DNA of 9,077 nucleotides from Pedobacter sp. UBA1654 (GTDB lineage Bacteria > Bacteroidota > Bacteroidia > Sphingobacteriales > Sphingobacteriaceae): positions 135,947 through 145,023 of the forward strand of contig DCLG01000084.1 in assembly GCA_002320935.1 (NCBI GenBank), given 5' to 3'. Of the stretch, positions 1-6,007 are shown one piece after another. The notes below the pieces were generated by a model. That model searched no databases, was not told the DNA's origin, and was given only the letters and a program-made list of their open reading frames with translations. A program made the translations under genes and the position numbers. Numbering within the stretch: the stretch's first letter is position 1; each line of letters begins with the position of its first letter.

Positions 1-2483
1 TCTTTGCCCGTACGGCCGAGGCTTTCTCCTACAACACCGGGGAGCGTATGGAACGTATGACCGACGACCAGATCCTGAATACGATATATAACAAATACAC
101 CGATGTACCGGTAAACATCCTTGCGCCAGTCGTAAAAGGTCGTAAAGGGCACTATCGTGAACTGTTTGAGCAAATCCGGAAGCAAGGCTACGTAAAGGTC
201 CGCGTAGATGGCGAGATCAAAGATATCGGATTGAAAATGCAGGTGGACCGTTACAAGATCCACGACATCGAGGTGGTGATCGATCGGCTAATTGTGGACC
301 GCAAGGACCAGAAGCGCCTGCAGGATTCTATTGCCACAGCCATGAAGATGGGCAAGGGTGTGATCAAGATAAGCGATAAGGATAACAACGTTTCGCACTT
401 TAGTAAGTTCCTGATGTGTCCAACTACAGGAATATCATACGATGAACCACAGCCAAACAGCTTCTCCTTTAACTCACCTTACGGTGCCTGCGAGCGTTGT
501 GATGGCTTGGGTTATATCTTCATTGTAGATAAGGAATCGGTCATGCCGAATCCAAAGCTGAGCATCATCAATGGTGGATTGGCTCCGCTTGGTGAGTACC
601 GCGACATCTGGATGTTTCAGGTGCTCAAGGCGCTGGCTAAGAAGTACAGCTTCTCCCTGTCTACACCCATTGAAAAACTTAGTGAAGAATCCATAAACCT
701 GATATTAAACGGTACGCCGGAATTGCTCTCAGTGGCCGTTGAATACAATAAGTGGAATGTACAAAATTATCAGGTGACGTTTGATGGCATCATCAAACTG
801 CTGGAAGAGCAGCAGGAGAAAAAATCTGCAGGCTCCACAGATGATCTTGAAGCATTCCGTAAGCTGCATACCTGCCCGGTTTGTAGCGGTGCAAGGCTTA
901 AAAAAGAAAGTCTGCACTTTAAGATAGATGGTAAAAACATCTTCGATCTTGCAGAAATGGACATCATCAGCCTTCGTGGCTGGTATGAAAACCTGGAAAG
1001 CCGCTTAAACGAACGTCAGAATACCATTGCAAGGGAGATCTTAAAAGAAATTCGTGCAAGACTGGGCTTTTTGAGTGACGTAGGCCTAAACTACCTGTCG
1101 CTTGACCGTACCGCCAGAACGCTTTCAGGGGGCGAAGCACAGCGGATCAGACTGGCAACACAAATTGGCTCGCAGCTGATGAATGTCATGTATATCCTGG
1201 ATGAACCAAGTATTGGTCTGCACCAGCGCGATAATGAGCGCTTGATCAATGCACTGAAAAATCTGCGTGATCTTGGCAATACCGTATTGGTTGTAGAGCA
1301 TGATAAAGATATGATTCTTGAAGCCGATCATGTGATCGACGTGGGACCTGCCGCAGGATTACACGGCGGGCGGGTTGTTGCCGAAGGTACACCTGCAGAG
1401 ATCCTGAGTTCTGATACGCTCACCGCAGCTTATCTCAATGGTCGTAAAGGCATTGCGATACCAAAGAAAAGACGTAAAGGGAACGGGCATAAGCTGTCGA
1501 TCATTAAAGCAAGCGGCCATAACCTTAAAGACGTATCGGTAGACTTCCCATTGGGTAAACTGATCGCTGTAACCGGGGTATCGGGAAGCGGTAAATCCAG
1601 CTTAATCACCGAGACGCTGTATCCCATCCTTAATCACCATTTCTTCAGAGCAAAGAAACATCCCTTGCCTTATGAGAAAATCACAGGCTTAAAGGATATA
1701 GACAAAGTAATTGAAATAGACCAGGCACCAATCGGACGTACACCACGATCAAACCCGTCCACCTATACCGGAGTGTTTTCGGACATCCGGAACCTGTACG
1801 TGCAGTTGCCGGAAGCCAAGATCCGGGGCTACAAACCAGGCCGCTTCTCCTTTAACGTAAAAGGCGGGCGCTGTGAAACCTGTCAGGGTGCGGGGATGAA
1901 AGTGATCGAGATGAACTTCCTGCCAGATGTATCTGTTCCTTGTGAAGAGTGTGGAGGCAGAAGGTATAACCGCGAAACGCTGGAAGTGCGCTATAGGGGG
2001 AAATCCATCAGCGATGTGCTGGACATGAGTATTGAAGATGCCTGCGATTTCTTTGAAAACATGCCGGCCATCTATAGAAAAATTAAAACGCTTAAGGATG
2101 TAGGCTTAGGTTACATCACGCTTGGGCAATCATCCACCACATTATCCGGAGGTGAGGCACAGCGGGTGAAACTGGCAACAGAACTTTCCAAAAAGGATAC
2201 TGGCAGCACGTTTTACATCCTTGATGAGCCAACCACGGGCTTGCATTTTGAAGATATTAACGTATTACTAGGTGTATTGCAGGAGTTGGTCGACAAAGGT
2301 AATACCGTGCTGGTGATTGAACATAACCTGGACGTGGTTAAAGTTGCAGACTGGGTTATAGATTTAGGAGAAGAAGGAGGGGCTGGCGGCGGGCGCATTC
2401 TGTTTGAAGGCACGCCAGAAGGTTTGATCCAAAATCCAATAAGTTTAACAGGTAAATTCCTTAAAAAAGAAATGGAGGGCTAA
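1..2483 (+). CDS. uvrA: UvrA, excinuclease ABC subunit A (5' end cut by window)
   Basis: DNA-damage-recognition ATPase of nucleotide excision repair; it loads UvrB at lesions. The frame is open from base 3, so the ATG at 48 is internal. About 826 residues are visible of a usual ~940; the missing N-terminus would carry the first Walker A. Seen in order: the UvrB-binding domain (about 90-360, 'NILAPVV...GRKGHY'), zinc-module cysteines (417, 489, 498), a CPVC pair (873-884), ABC signature I TLSGGEAQRIRLA (from 1119), Walker B I (1185-1211), Walker A II GVSGSGKSS (1575-1601), a C-X2-C-X19-C-X2-C zinc finger (1872-1952), signature II (from 2139), Walker B II (2211-2234) and a Gly-rich C-terminus. 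The UvrB-binding domain argues against a class II UvrA2. Bacteroidota often carry more than one UvrA-like protein, so this may be a paralogue. The first zinc module reads CPTT where CPxC is usual. Confidence 0.97.
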   Translation, partial: FARTAEAFSYNTGERMERMTDDQILNTIYNKYTDVPVNILAPVVKGRKGHYRELFEQIRKQGYVKVRVDGEIKDIGLKMQVDRYKIHDIEVVIDRLIVDRKDQKRLQDSIATAMKMGKGVIKISDKDNNVSHFSKFLMCPTTGISYDEPQPNSFSFNSPYGACERCDGLGYIFIVDKESVMPNPKLSIINGGLAPLGEYRDIWMFQVLKALAKKYSFSLSTPIEKLSEESINLILNGTPELLSVAVEYNKWNVQNYQVTFDGIIKLLEEQQEKKSAGSTDDLEAFRKLHTCPVCSGARLKKESLHFKIDGKNIFDLAEMDIISLRGWYENLESRLNERQNTIAREILKEIRARLGFLSDVGLNYLSLDRTARTLSGGEAQRIRLATQIGSQLMNVMYILDEPSIGLHQRDNERLINALKNLRDLGNTVLVVEHDKDMILEADHVIDVGPAAGLHGGRVVAEGTPAEILSSDTLTAAYLNGRKGIAIPKKRRKGNGHKLSIIKASGHNLKDVSVDFPLGKLIAVTGVSGSGKSSLITETLYPILNHHFFRAKKHPLPYEKITGLKDIDKVIEIDQAPIGRTPRSNPSTYTGVFSDIRNLYVQLPEAKIRGYKPGRFSFNVKGGRCETCQGAGMKVIEMNFLPDVSVPCEECGGRRYNRETLEVRYRGKSISDVLDMSIEDACDFFENMPAIYRKIKTLKDVGLGYITLGQSSTTLSGGEAQRVKLATELSKKDTGSTFYILDEPTTGLHFEDINVLLGVLQELVDKGNTVLVIEHNLDVVKVADWVIDLGEEGGAGGGRILFEGTPEGLIQNPISLTGKFLKKEMEG
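2474..2479 (+). promoter_or_regulatory. Shine-Dalgarno site of the nnrD-type gene
   Basis: GGAGGG lies inside the last codons of uvrA, five bases before the ATG at 2485. It supports this start although it puts an unusual leader on the protein. With the uvrA stop one base before the ATG, it suggests termination-reinitiation coupling. Strong SD sites are not the rule in Bacteroidota, so this one stands out. Confidence 0.6.
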
Positions 2484-2484
2484 G

Positions 2485-3399
2485 ATGTACCACAAGATCC
2501 TGAGCAATTATCTGCCAGACAATTCAGCACCCGCTGCAATTACGGTAGGAGAAGGGCTGACAAGCACAGCAGTTTATAAATTAGTGACCGTTCAGGATGT
2601 AAAGCGGTTAATCAAGCCTCGAAAGGCCTTTAGTCATAAAGCTACTTACGGCCATGTGCTGATAATAGCGGGGCAGGAGCAGACCATGGGTGCTGCGCTG
2701 CTCTGTGCCAGTGGATGCCTGTATGCTGGCGCCGGGCTTACCACGGCAGCTATTCCCGCTTCCGGTCTAACGGCATTAAACACGGCATTGCCGGAAGTGA
2801 TGTACATTAGTCGTGAAGCGCTGGAAGAACCATCCAGAATGGAGAAATTTAACAGTATCGCCATCGGGCCAGGTTTAGGAAAAGACGAGCCTGTCGCAGC
2901 TTTACTGAAAGCAGCTTTCTTGCGGAACAAACCCCTGGTTATTGATGCAGACGCCATCAACCTCCTGGCAAAAGATCCGGAGCAACTCGGCAGCATTCCT
3001 GCGGGTTCCGTACTTACGCCACATGTAAAGGAATTTGACGGTTTGTTTGGCGAGCACCATACCTGGTTCCACCGGATCCAGACTGCAAGAGAAATGGCAA
3101 AGAAACACCAGATCGTAATTGTATTAAAAAACCAGTATACCTTTATTATAGATCAACGTGCGAATGTGTTCATCAATCAAACGGGTAATTCTGCAATGGC
3201 ACAAGGCGGAATGGGCGACGTATTAACTGGTGTGCTGGCCGCAATGATTGCGCAAGGCTATCACAGTTCAGATGCTGCGGTACTAGCCTGTAATGTGCAT
3301 GGTGGCTCGGGTGATGCACTTGCTGCAACACGCTTTGTTGTCACCGCCTCACAGGTGGCCAGACATATTCCGGAAATTATGAATCGTTTACTTAAATAG
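2485..3399 (+). CDS. nnrD: Stand-alone ADP-dependent (S)-NAD(P)H-hydrate dehydratase (YjeF C-terminal domain, ribokinase fold)
   Basis: The family converts damaged NADHX/NADPHX back to NAD(P)H using ADP, in the cytoplasm. The 304 residues hold the dehydratase domain only: FSHKATYGHVLIIAG (49-63), IGPGLG (127-132), IDADAIN (153-159), TPHVKEF (178-184) and GNSAMAQGGMGDVLTG (234-249) with the expected catalytic Asp at 245. In most bacteria this domain is fused behind an NnrE epimerase domain in a protein of about 500 residues. Here no epimerase is present. Residues 1-32 look like a linker remnant and match nothing I know. The binding loop departs from the usual GN.GMA.GG(S/T)GD: Ala237, Gln240 and Met243. 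HKA replaces the usual HKG near residue 52. It starts one base after uvrA and its stop overlaps the convergent anti-sigma gene by 8 bp. Family call is firm; activity is less certain. Confidence 0.88.
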   Translation: MYHKILSNYLPDNSAPAAITVGEGLTSTAVYKLVTVQDVKRLIKPRKAFSHKATYGHVLIIAGQEQTMGAALLCASGCLYAGAGLTTAAIPASGLTALNTALPEVMYISREALEEPSRMEKFNSIAIGPGLGKDEPVAALLKAAFLRNKPLVIDADAINLLAKDPEQLGSIPAGSVLTPHVKEFDGLFGEHHTWFHRIQTAREMAKKHQIVIVLKNQYTFIIDQRANVFINQTGNSAMAQGGMGDVLTGVLAAMIAQGYHSSDAAVLACNVHGGSGDALAATRFVVTASQVARHIPEIMNRLLK

Positions 3400-4231
3400 A
3401 TACCCCTGCAAATACCACCATGTTTTCCATGGTTGGATTTTCGCTGCCACCACGTTTTTCAAGCGTCACTGCAAAAGCTTCTGCTTTAGAGATTTCCTTC
3501 ATCTTAAGGAGCATCTGTGCAGCGTCAGTCTTCATGTCGAACACACCTAAATCGACAGGTTTACCGCCAACGAGTGCCCATAGCTGGTATTGGTGAGCCT
3601 CATCGTTTTCAGGAAGCTTCATTCTGGACTTGTCCAGCACCACATCCTGACTTTTTCGATTCCAGTACACCATCATTTTAGAAGCAGGGGACGTTTTTGT
3701 TCCGTCAAGCTGAACAATTGCCCAGTTTGGATCTTCAACCATGTCTGCTACGGACTGCAACTCGGAATTTGTTTGCTTCAGCACATTCATGCTGGATGCA
3801 ATGCGGTCTTTTTCAGTCCGCAAGGCAATGATCTGTTGCTCGGCTTTATTCAGCTGCGAGTGTGCGTTGATCAGCGCAATAGCACTAACGAAGAGTAAAG
3901 CCACGCAAGCGGCAAGGGCATATTGTAAAAACTTGCCGGAAGATTTTGGTTCAGATGGTTGCACTAGAGGCCTTGGAGCCTGTATCGGAACAATGACTTG
4001 TGCCAATGGCTTCAGCTGCGCTTCAATATTATTAAATAGATCTTCGCTCGGTTCAACTGCGTTAGTTAAGGCATAACGTTCCAGTGCGATCTCAATCGCC
4101 TCCAGCTCCCGCCTGATCTCAGGTGATGCTGCAGCCCTTTGCTCTACTTCTAACATTTCAGGTGCAGACAGCTGCCCCATAACGTAGAGTTCAAGGATTC
4201 CAGATTCGATATATGCTTTATGCTCTTCCAC
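3392..4231 (-). CDS. RskA-like membrane anti-sigma factor
   Basis: Predicted partner that holds the adjacent ECF sigma factor inactive at the inner membrane. The 279 residues show a short N-terminal cytoplasmic domain (1-75, 'GILELYVMGQLSAPEMLEVE' type, helical and acidic), a Pro-rich linker (80-97), one membrane segment (101-121, 'FLQYALAACVALLFVSAIALI' region), a likely coiled coil (124-160, heptad-like Leu/Ile with many charges), and a C-terminal RskA/anti-sigma-K domain outside the membrane (about 163-279, including 'QYQLWALVGGKPVDLGVFD'). No HxxxCxxC zinc anti-sigma motif is visible. The start is GTG, whose first G is the last base of the sigma stop codon (TAGTG), so translation is probably coupled at near-stoichiometric levels. 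The inducing signal cannot be read from sequence. The 3' end overlaps nnrD tail to tail. Confidence 0.9.
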   Translation of the reverse strand: MEEHKAYIESGILELYVMGQLSAPEMLEVEQRAAASPEIRRELEAIEIALERYALTNAVEPSEDLFNNIEAQLKPLAQVIVPIQAPRPLVQPSEPKSSGKFLQYALAACVALLFVSAIALINAHSQLNKAEQQIIALRTEKDRIASSMNVLKQTNSELQSVADMVEDPNWAIVQLDGTKTSPASKMMVYWNRKSQDVVLDKSRMKLPENDEAHQYQLWALVGGKPVDLGVFDMKTDAAQMLLKMKEISKAEAFAVTLEKRGGSENPTMENMVVFAGVSI

Positions 4232-4782
4232 TAATTGAATTGCTTTCTTAGTTCTATAATTGCCATTCTAACTCTGGTTTTCACCGTACCCAAGGGGAGG
4301 TTTAAAGCTTCCGCCGCTTCGGCATGGGTAAAACCATTATAATATACCATCTCCAGCACGCTGGCAAGTTCAGGTTTAAGGCCTGTCACCAAATCGCGCA
4401 AGCCCAGTAGCTCAATGTTAATGATTTGTTTTTTTTGATTGTCAATAACAGCTACGTTATTTTCAATGTCCTGGTTTTTTCCTTCGTTCTTAAAGTCCTT
4501 GGACCGCAGCTTATCAATAGCCAGGTTCCGGGCAATATTCATCATCCAGGTAAACAGACGTCCCTTTGCAGCATCATATTTATCGGAAGCGTGCCAGATT
4601 TTAAGAAAAGTTTCTTGCAGTAGATCTTCTGCCAACTCCGTATGCTGGGTAATTCTGAGGATCACGCCCAGCAAGGCAGCACCATACATGTCATACAGCA
4701 CGCGCATGGCGTTGATGTCATGATTTTTTAAGGCCTGAACCAGGGCTTCTTCTGAAAGCTTAAATTTCTTTGGAGTTGTCAA
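4231..4782 (-). CDS. ECF-family RNA polymerase sigma factor (SigK-like)
   Basis: Alternative sigma factor with two domains. Sigma-2 spans about residues 24-94, with 'LAEDLLQETFLKIW' (50-62) and the -10-binding/core helix 'FTWMMNIARNLAIDKLR' (77-93). Sigma-4 spans about 125-180, with the -35-binding helix-turn-helix 'THAEAAEALNLPLGTVKTRV' (from 152). The length of 183 residues is normal. The start taken is TTG at 4782: no ATG or GTG lies in frame between it and the upstream stop, and the first in-frame ATG (residue 26) would cut into sigma-2. No Shine-Dalgarno site is seen. The gene begins 47 bp after lipA in the same direction, so it may be read from the lipA transcript or from its own promoter in that gap. 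Pairing with an RskA-like gene supports SigK-type control, but the regulon is unknown. Confidence 0.93.
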   Translation of the reverse strand: MTTPKKFKLSEEALVQALKNHDINAMRVLYDMYGAALLGVILRITQHTELAEDLLQETFLKIWHASDKYDAAKGRLFTWMMNIARNLAIDKLRSKDFKNEGKNQDIENNVAVIDNQKKQIINIELLGLRDLVTGLKPELASVLEMVYYNGFTHAEAAEALNLPLGTVKTRVRMAIIELRKQFN

Positions 4783-4800
4783 AATTGCTTGGAATACCTG

Positions 4801-4820
4801 ATCAACAACAAGAAGTTGAT
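4801..4820. repeat. Short inverted repeat between lipA and the sigma gene
   Basis: ATCAAC and GTTGAT form perfect 6-bp arms around an 8-base loop, inside the 47-bp gap between the lipA stop and the sigma start. No T-run follows on the minus strand, so it is a poor intrinsic terminator. It could be an operator, a weak attenuator or an RNA-processing site; chance is also possible for arms this short. Confidence 0.3.
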
Positions 4821-4829
4821 GCTTTTGTT

Positions 4830-5708
4830 TTAGAAGTCAAACAAGTGCTTTTCGGCATGGTAAGAGGAACGAACCAATGGTCCGCTTTCTACGTACTTTA
4901 AACCTTTTGCCAAACCCACTTCCTTGTACTTTGCAAACTGATCCGGATGGATCCAGTCTACCACAGGGTGGTGATTTCTGGTTGGCTGGAGATATTGACC
5001 CAGGGTCAGGATGTGCACCCCATTGGCAACAAGATCATCCATTGCTTCGTAGATATCATCTTCGGTTTCCCCAAGTCCCAGCATTATACCGGTTTTTGTT
5101 CTCAGGCCGAATTTAGAAATTCTTCTGAGGCACTCCAGACTTCTGTCGTATTTCGCCTGGATACGTACTTGTTTAGTCAGCCTTCTTACAGTTTCCACAT
5201 TGTGTGACATCACTTCAGGACGTTCTTCAAGTACACGGTACAGATTATCCCAGATGCCTCTGAAATCAGGAATCAATGTTTCCAGAGTCGTTTGAGGACT
5301 TTCCCGGCGAATGGCTTTCAGTGTTTCTGCCCAGATGATGGAACCACACTCTTTAAGGTCATCACGGTCTACAGAAGTAATTACACAGTGTTTCACCTGC
5401 ATAAGTTTTACGGATTCTGCTACGCGATCTGGTTCGCCAAGATCAACGGCTAATGGGCGACCAGTAGCTACGGCGCAGAAGGAGCAAGATCTTGTGCAGA
5501 TGTTACCCAGGATCATGAACGTTGCAGTTCCGGCTCCCCAACACTCGCCCATATTGGGGCAGTTCCCACTTTCACAAATGGTATGAAGCTTATGTGTGTC
5601 AACCAGACTGCGCACCTGCGCATATTCTTTACCAACTGGAAGTTTAACCCTTAGCCAGTCAGGTTTACGTTGTACGGGGTTCGCTGAAACAACCGGAAGT
5701 TCAATCAT
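4830..5708 (-). CDS. lipA: Lipoyl synthase, radical SAM
   Basis: Inserts two sulfurs into protein-bound octanoyl groups to make the lipoyl cofactor of pyruvate and 2-oxoglutarate dehydrogenases and the glycine cleavage H protein. The 292 residues are a normal length. The LipA-specific auxiliary [4Fe-4S] cluster motif C-X4-C-X5-C is at Cys45, Cys50 and Cys56. The radical-SAM C-X3-C-X2-C is at Cys71, Cys75 and Cys78 (CTRSCSFC). The conserved RSSYHA motif, which supplies the unusual serine ligand of the auxiliary cluster, is at 280-285. 'SHNVETV' and '[10 protein letters not shown]' are typical of the family. The ATG at 5708 is the natural start and the N-terminus has the usual length before the first cluster. 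It is divergent from the Moco gene and leads a same-direction run with the sigma and anti-sigma genes. No lipB lies in the window. Confidence 0.98.
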   Translation of the reverse strand: MIELPVVSANPVQRKPDWLRVKLPVGKEYAQVRSLVDTHKLHTICESGNCPNMGECWGAGTATFMILGNICTRSCSFCAVATGRPLAVDLGEPDRVAESVKLMQVKHCVITSVDRDDLKECGSIIWAETLKAIRRESPQTTLETLIPDFRGIWDNLYRVLEERPEVMSHNVETVRRLTKQVRIQAKYDRSLECLRRISKFGLRTKTGIMLGLGETEDDIYEAMDDLVANGVHILTLGQYLQPTRNHHPVVDWIHPDQFAKYKEVGLAKGLKYVESGPLVRSSYHAEKHLFDF

Positions 5709-5712
5709 AATA

Positions 5713-5720
5713 CAAAGTTA
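5713..5720 (-). promoter_or_regulatory. Candidate -7 box of the lipA promoter
   Basis: Read on the minus strand this is TAACTTTG, an exact match to the Bacteroidota housekeeping -7 element TAnnTTTG. It ends four bases before the lipA ATG, so a transcript from it would begin at or next to the start codon and be leaderless or nearly so. No convincing TTTG -33 element is found 17-23 bases further upstream, which keeps confidence low. Confidence 0.3.
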
Positions 5721-5825
5721 AGCAATAGGTTTGAATAGTTATATATGTAGCGATTTTGAATGTAATTGGAGCGTAATAAGAATAGGGCTGTGCTTTGTTG
5801 TCGGGCGGATATGGGTCGGGTACTG

Positions 5826-5885
5826 TTCGTGTTTTGTTCGCCTGGAGACGAAGGATAGGCGAAGGAAAGGCGAACGAAAGGCGAA
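5826..5885 (+). repeat. Long imperfect inverted repeat / RNA hairpin
   Basis: Bases 5826-5842 pair with 5869-5885. Of 17 positions, 14 are Watson-Crick, two are G-U wobbles when read as plus-strand RNA, and one is a G-G mismatch, around a 26-base loop. On the minus strand the two wobbles become A-C mismatches, so the fold favours a plus-strand transcript. The 3' arm lies inside the 11-bp tandem repeat array. Possible roles are a leader structure of the Moco gene, a small RNA or a DNA-level dyad; no T-run follows, so it is not a simple terminator. Confidence 0.5.
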
Positions 5886-5891
5886 GGAAAG
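5848..5891. repeat. Four tandem copies of an 11-bp unit
   Basis: The units are ACGAAGGATAG (5848-5858), GCGAAGGAAAG (5859-5869), GCGAACGAAAG (5870-5880) and GCGAAGGAAAG (5881-5891). Units 2 and 4 are identical; unit 3 differs at one base and unit 1 at two. The period is close to one helical turn, so repeated protein binding on one DNA face is conceivable. A slippage-derived minisatellite is the simpler reading. Confidence 0.75.
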
Positions 5892-6007
5892 CCGCTGAAG
5901 ATGCGAGCTTGGTAGCGACCTGAATTTGCAAGCCACATAGGAAACATTGTGAATGACTGATGTGTTACACCAAAAAGAATTCTTTCTAATGACGGAAAAC
6001 ATTGTTA

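Larger units (their letters stand above)
5709..6007. other. Divergent intergenic region lipA / Moco-subunit gene
   Basis: This 299-bp stretch has no credible gene. It contains a lipA promoter candidate at 5713-5720, an 11-bp tandem repeat at 5848-5891, a long imperfect hairpin at 5826-5885, and an imperfect direct repeat (5942-5956 and 5997-6011) running into the Moco gene start. I found no clear TAnnTTTG promoter for the plus-strand gene; the nearest approach is TGAATTTG at 5921-5928. Nothing resembles remnants of iron-sulfur or FAD subunit genes. The minus-strand open frames here are translations of the repeat. Confidence 0.6.

Noticed and set aside
48..50. uvrA start at the ATG at 48
   Set aside because: The frame is open upstream to the window edge and encodes FARTAEAFSYNTGER, and the first nucleotide-binding motifs would be missing; this is an internal Met of a truncated gene.
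1..2483. Class II UvrA (UvrA2/DrrC-like self-resistance protein)
   Set aside because: The UvrB-binding domain, absent in class II proteins, is present.
3417..3440. Terminator after nnrD: ACCATG/CATGGT stem with a T4 run shortly after
   Set aside because: Only a 6-bp stem, a T-run of four that is not adjacent to it, and it lies inside the anti-sigma coding sequence; too weak to annotate.
5848..5891. CRISPR array
   Set aside because: The repeats are 11 bp with no spacers and no cas genes are near; it is a simple tandem array.
5701..6002. Three overlapping minus-strand open frames of 76-87 codons across the lipA/Moco gap
   Set aside because: They are different frames of the same repeat-rich DNA, with low-complexity repeats such as LSFAFPSP from the 11-bp units, and no RBS or family motif.
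5709..6007. Remnants of the missing [2Fe-2S] or FAD subunit genes upstream of the Moco gene
   Set aside because: No cysteine cluster motifs or flavin-binding motifs appear in any plus-strand frame; the region is repeats and non-coding sequence.
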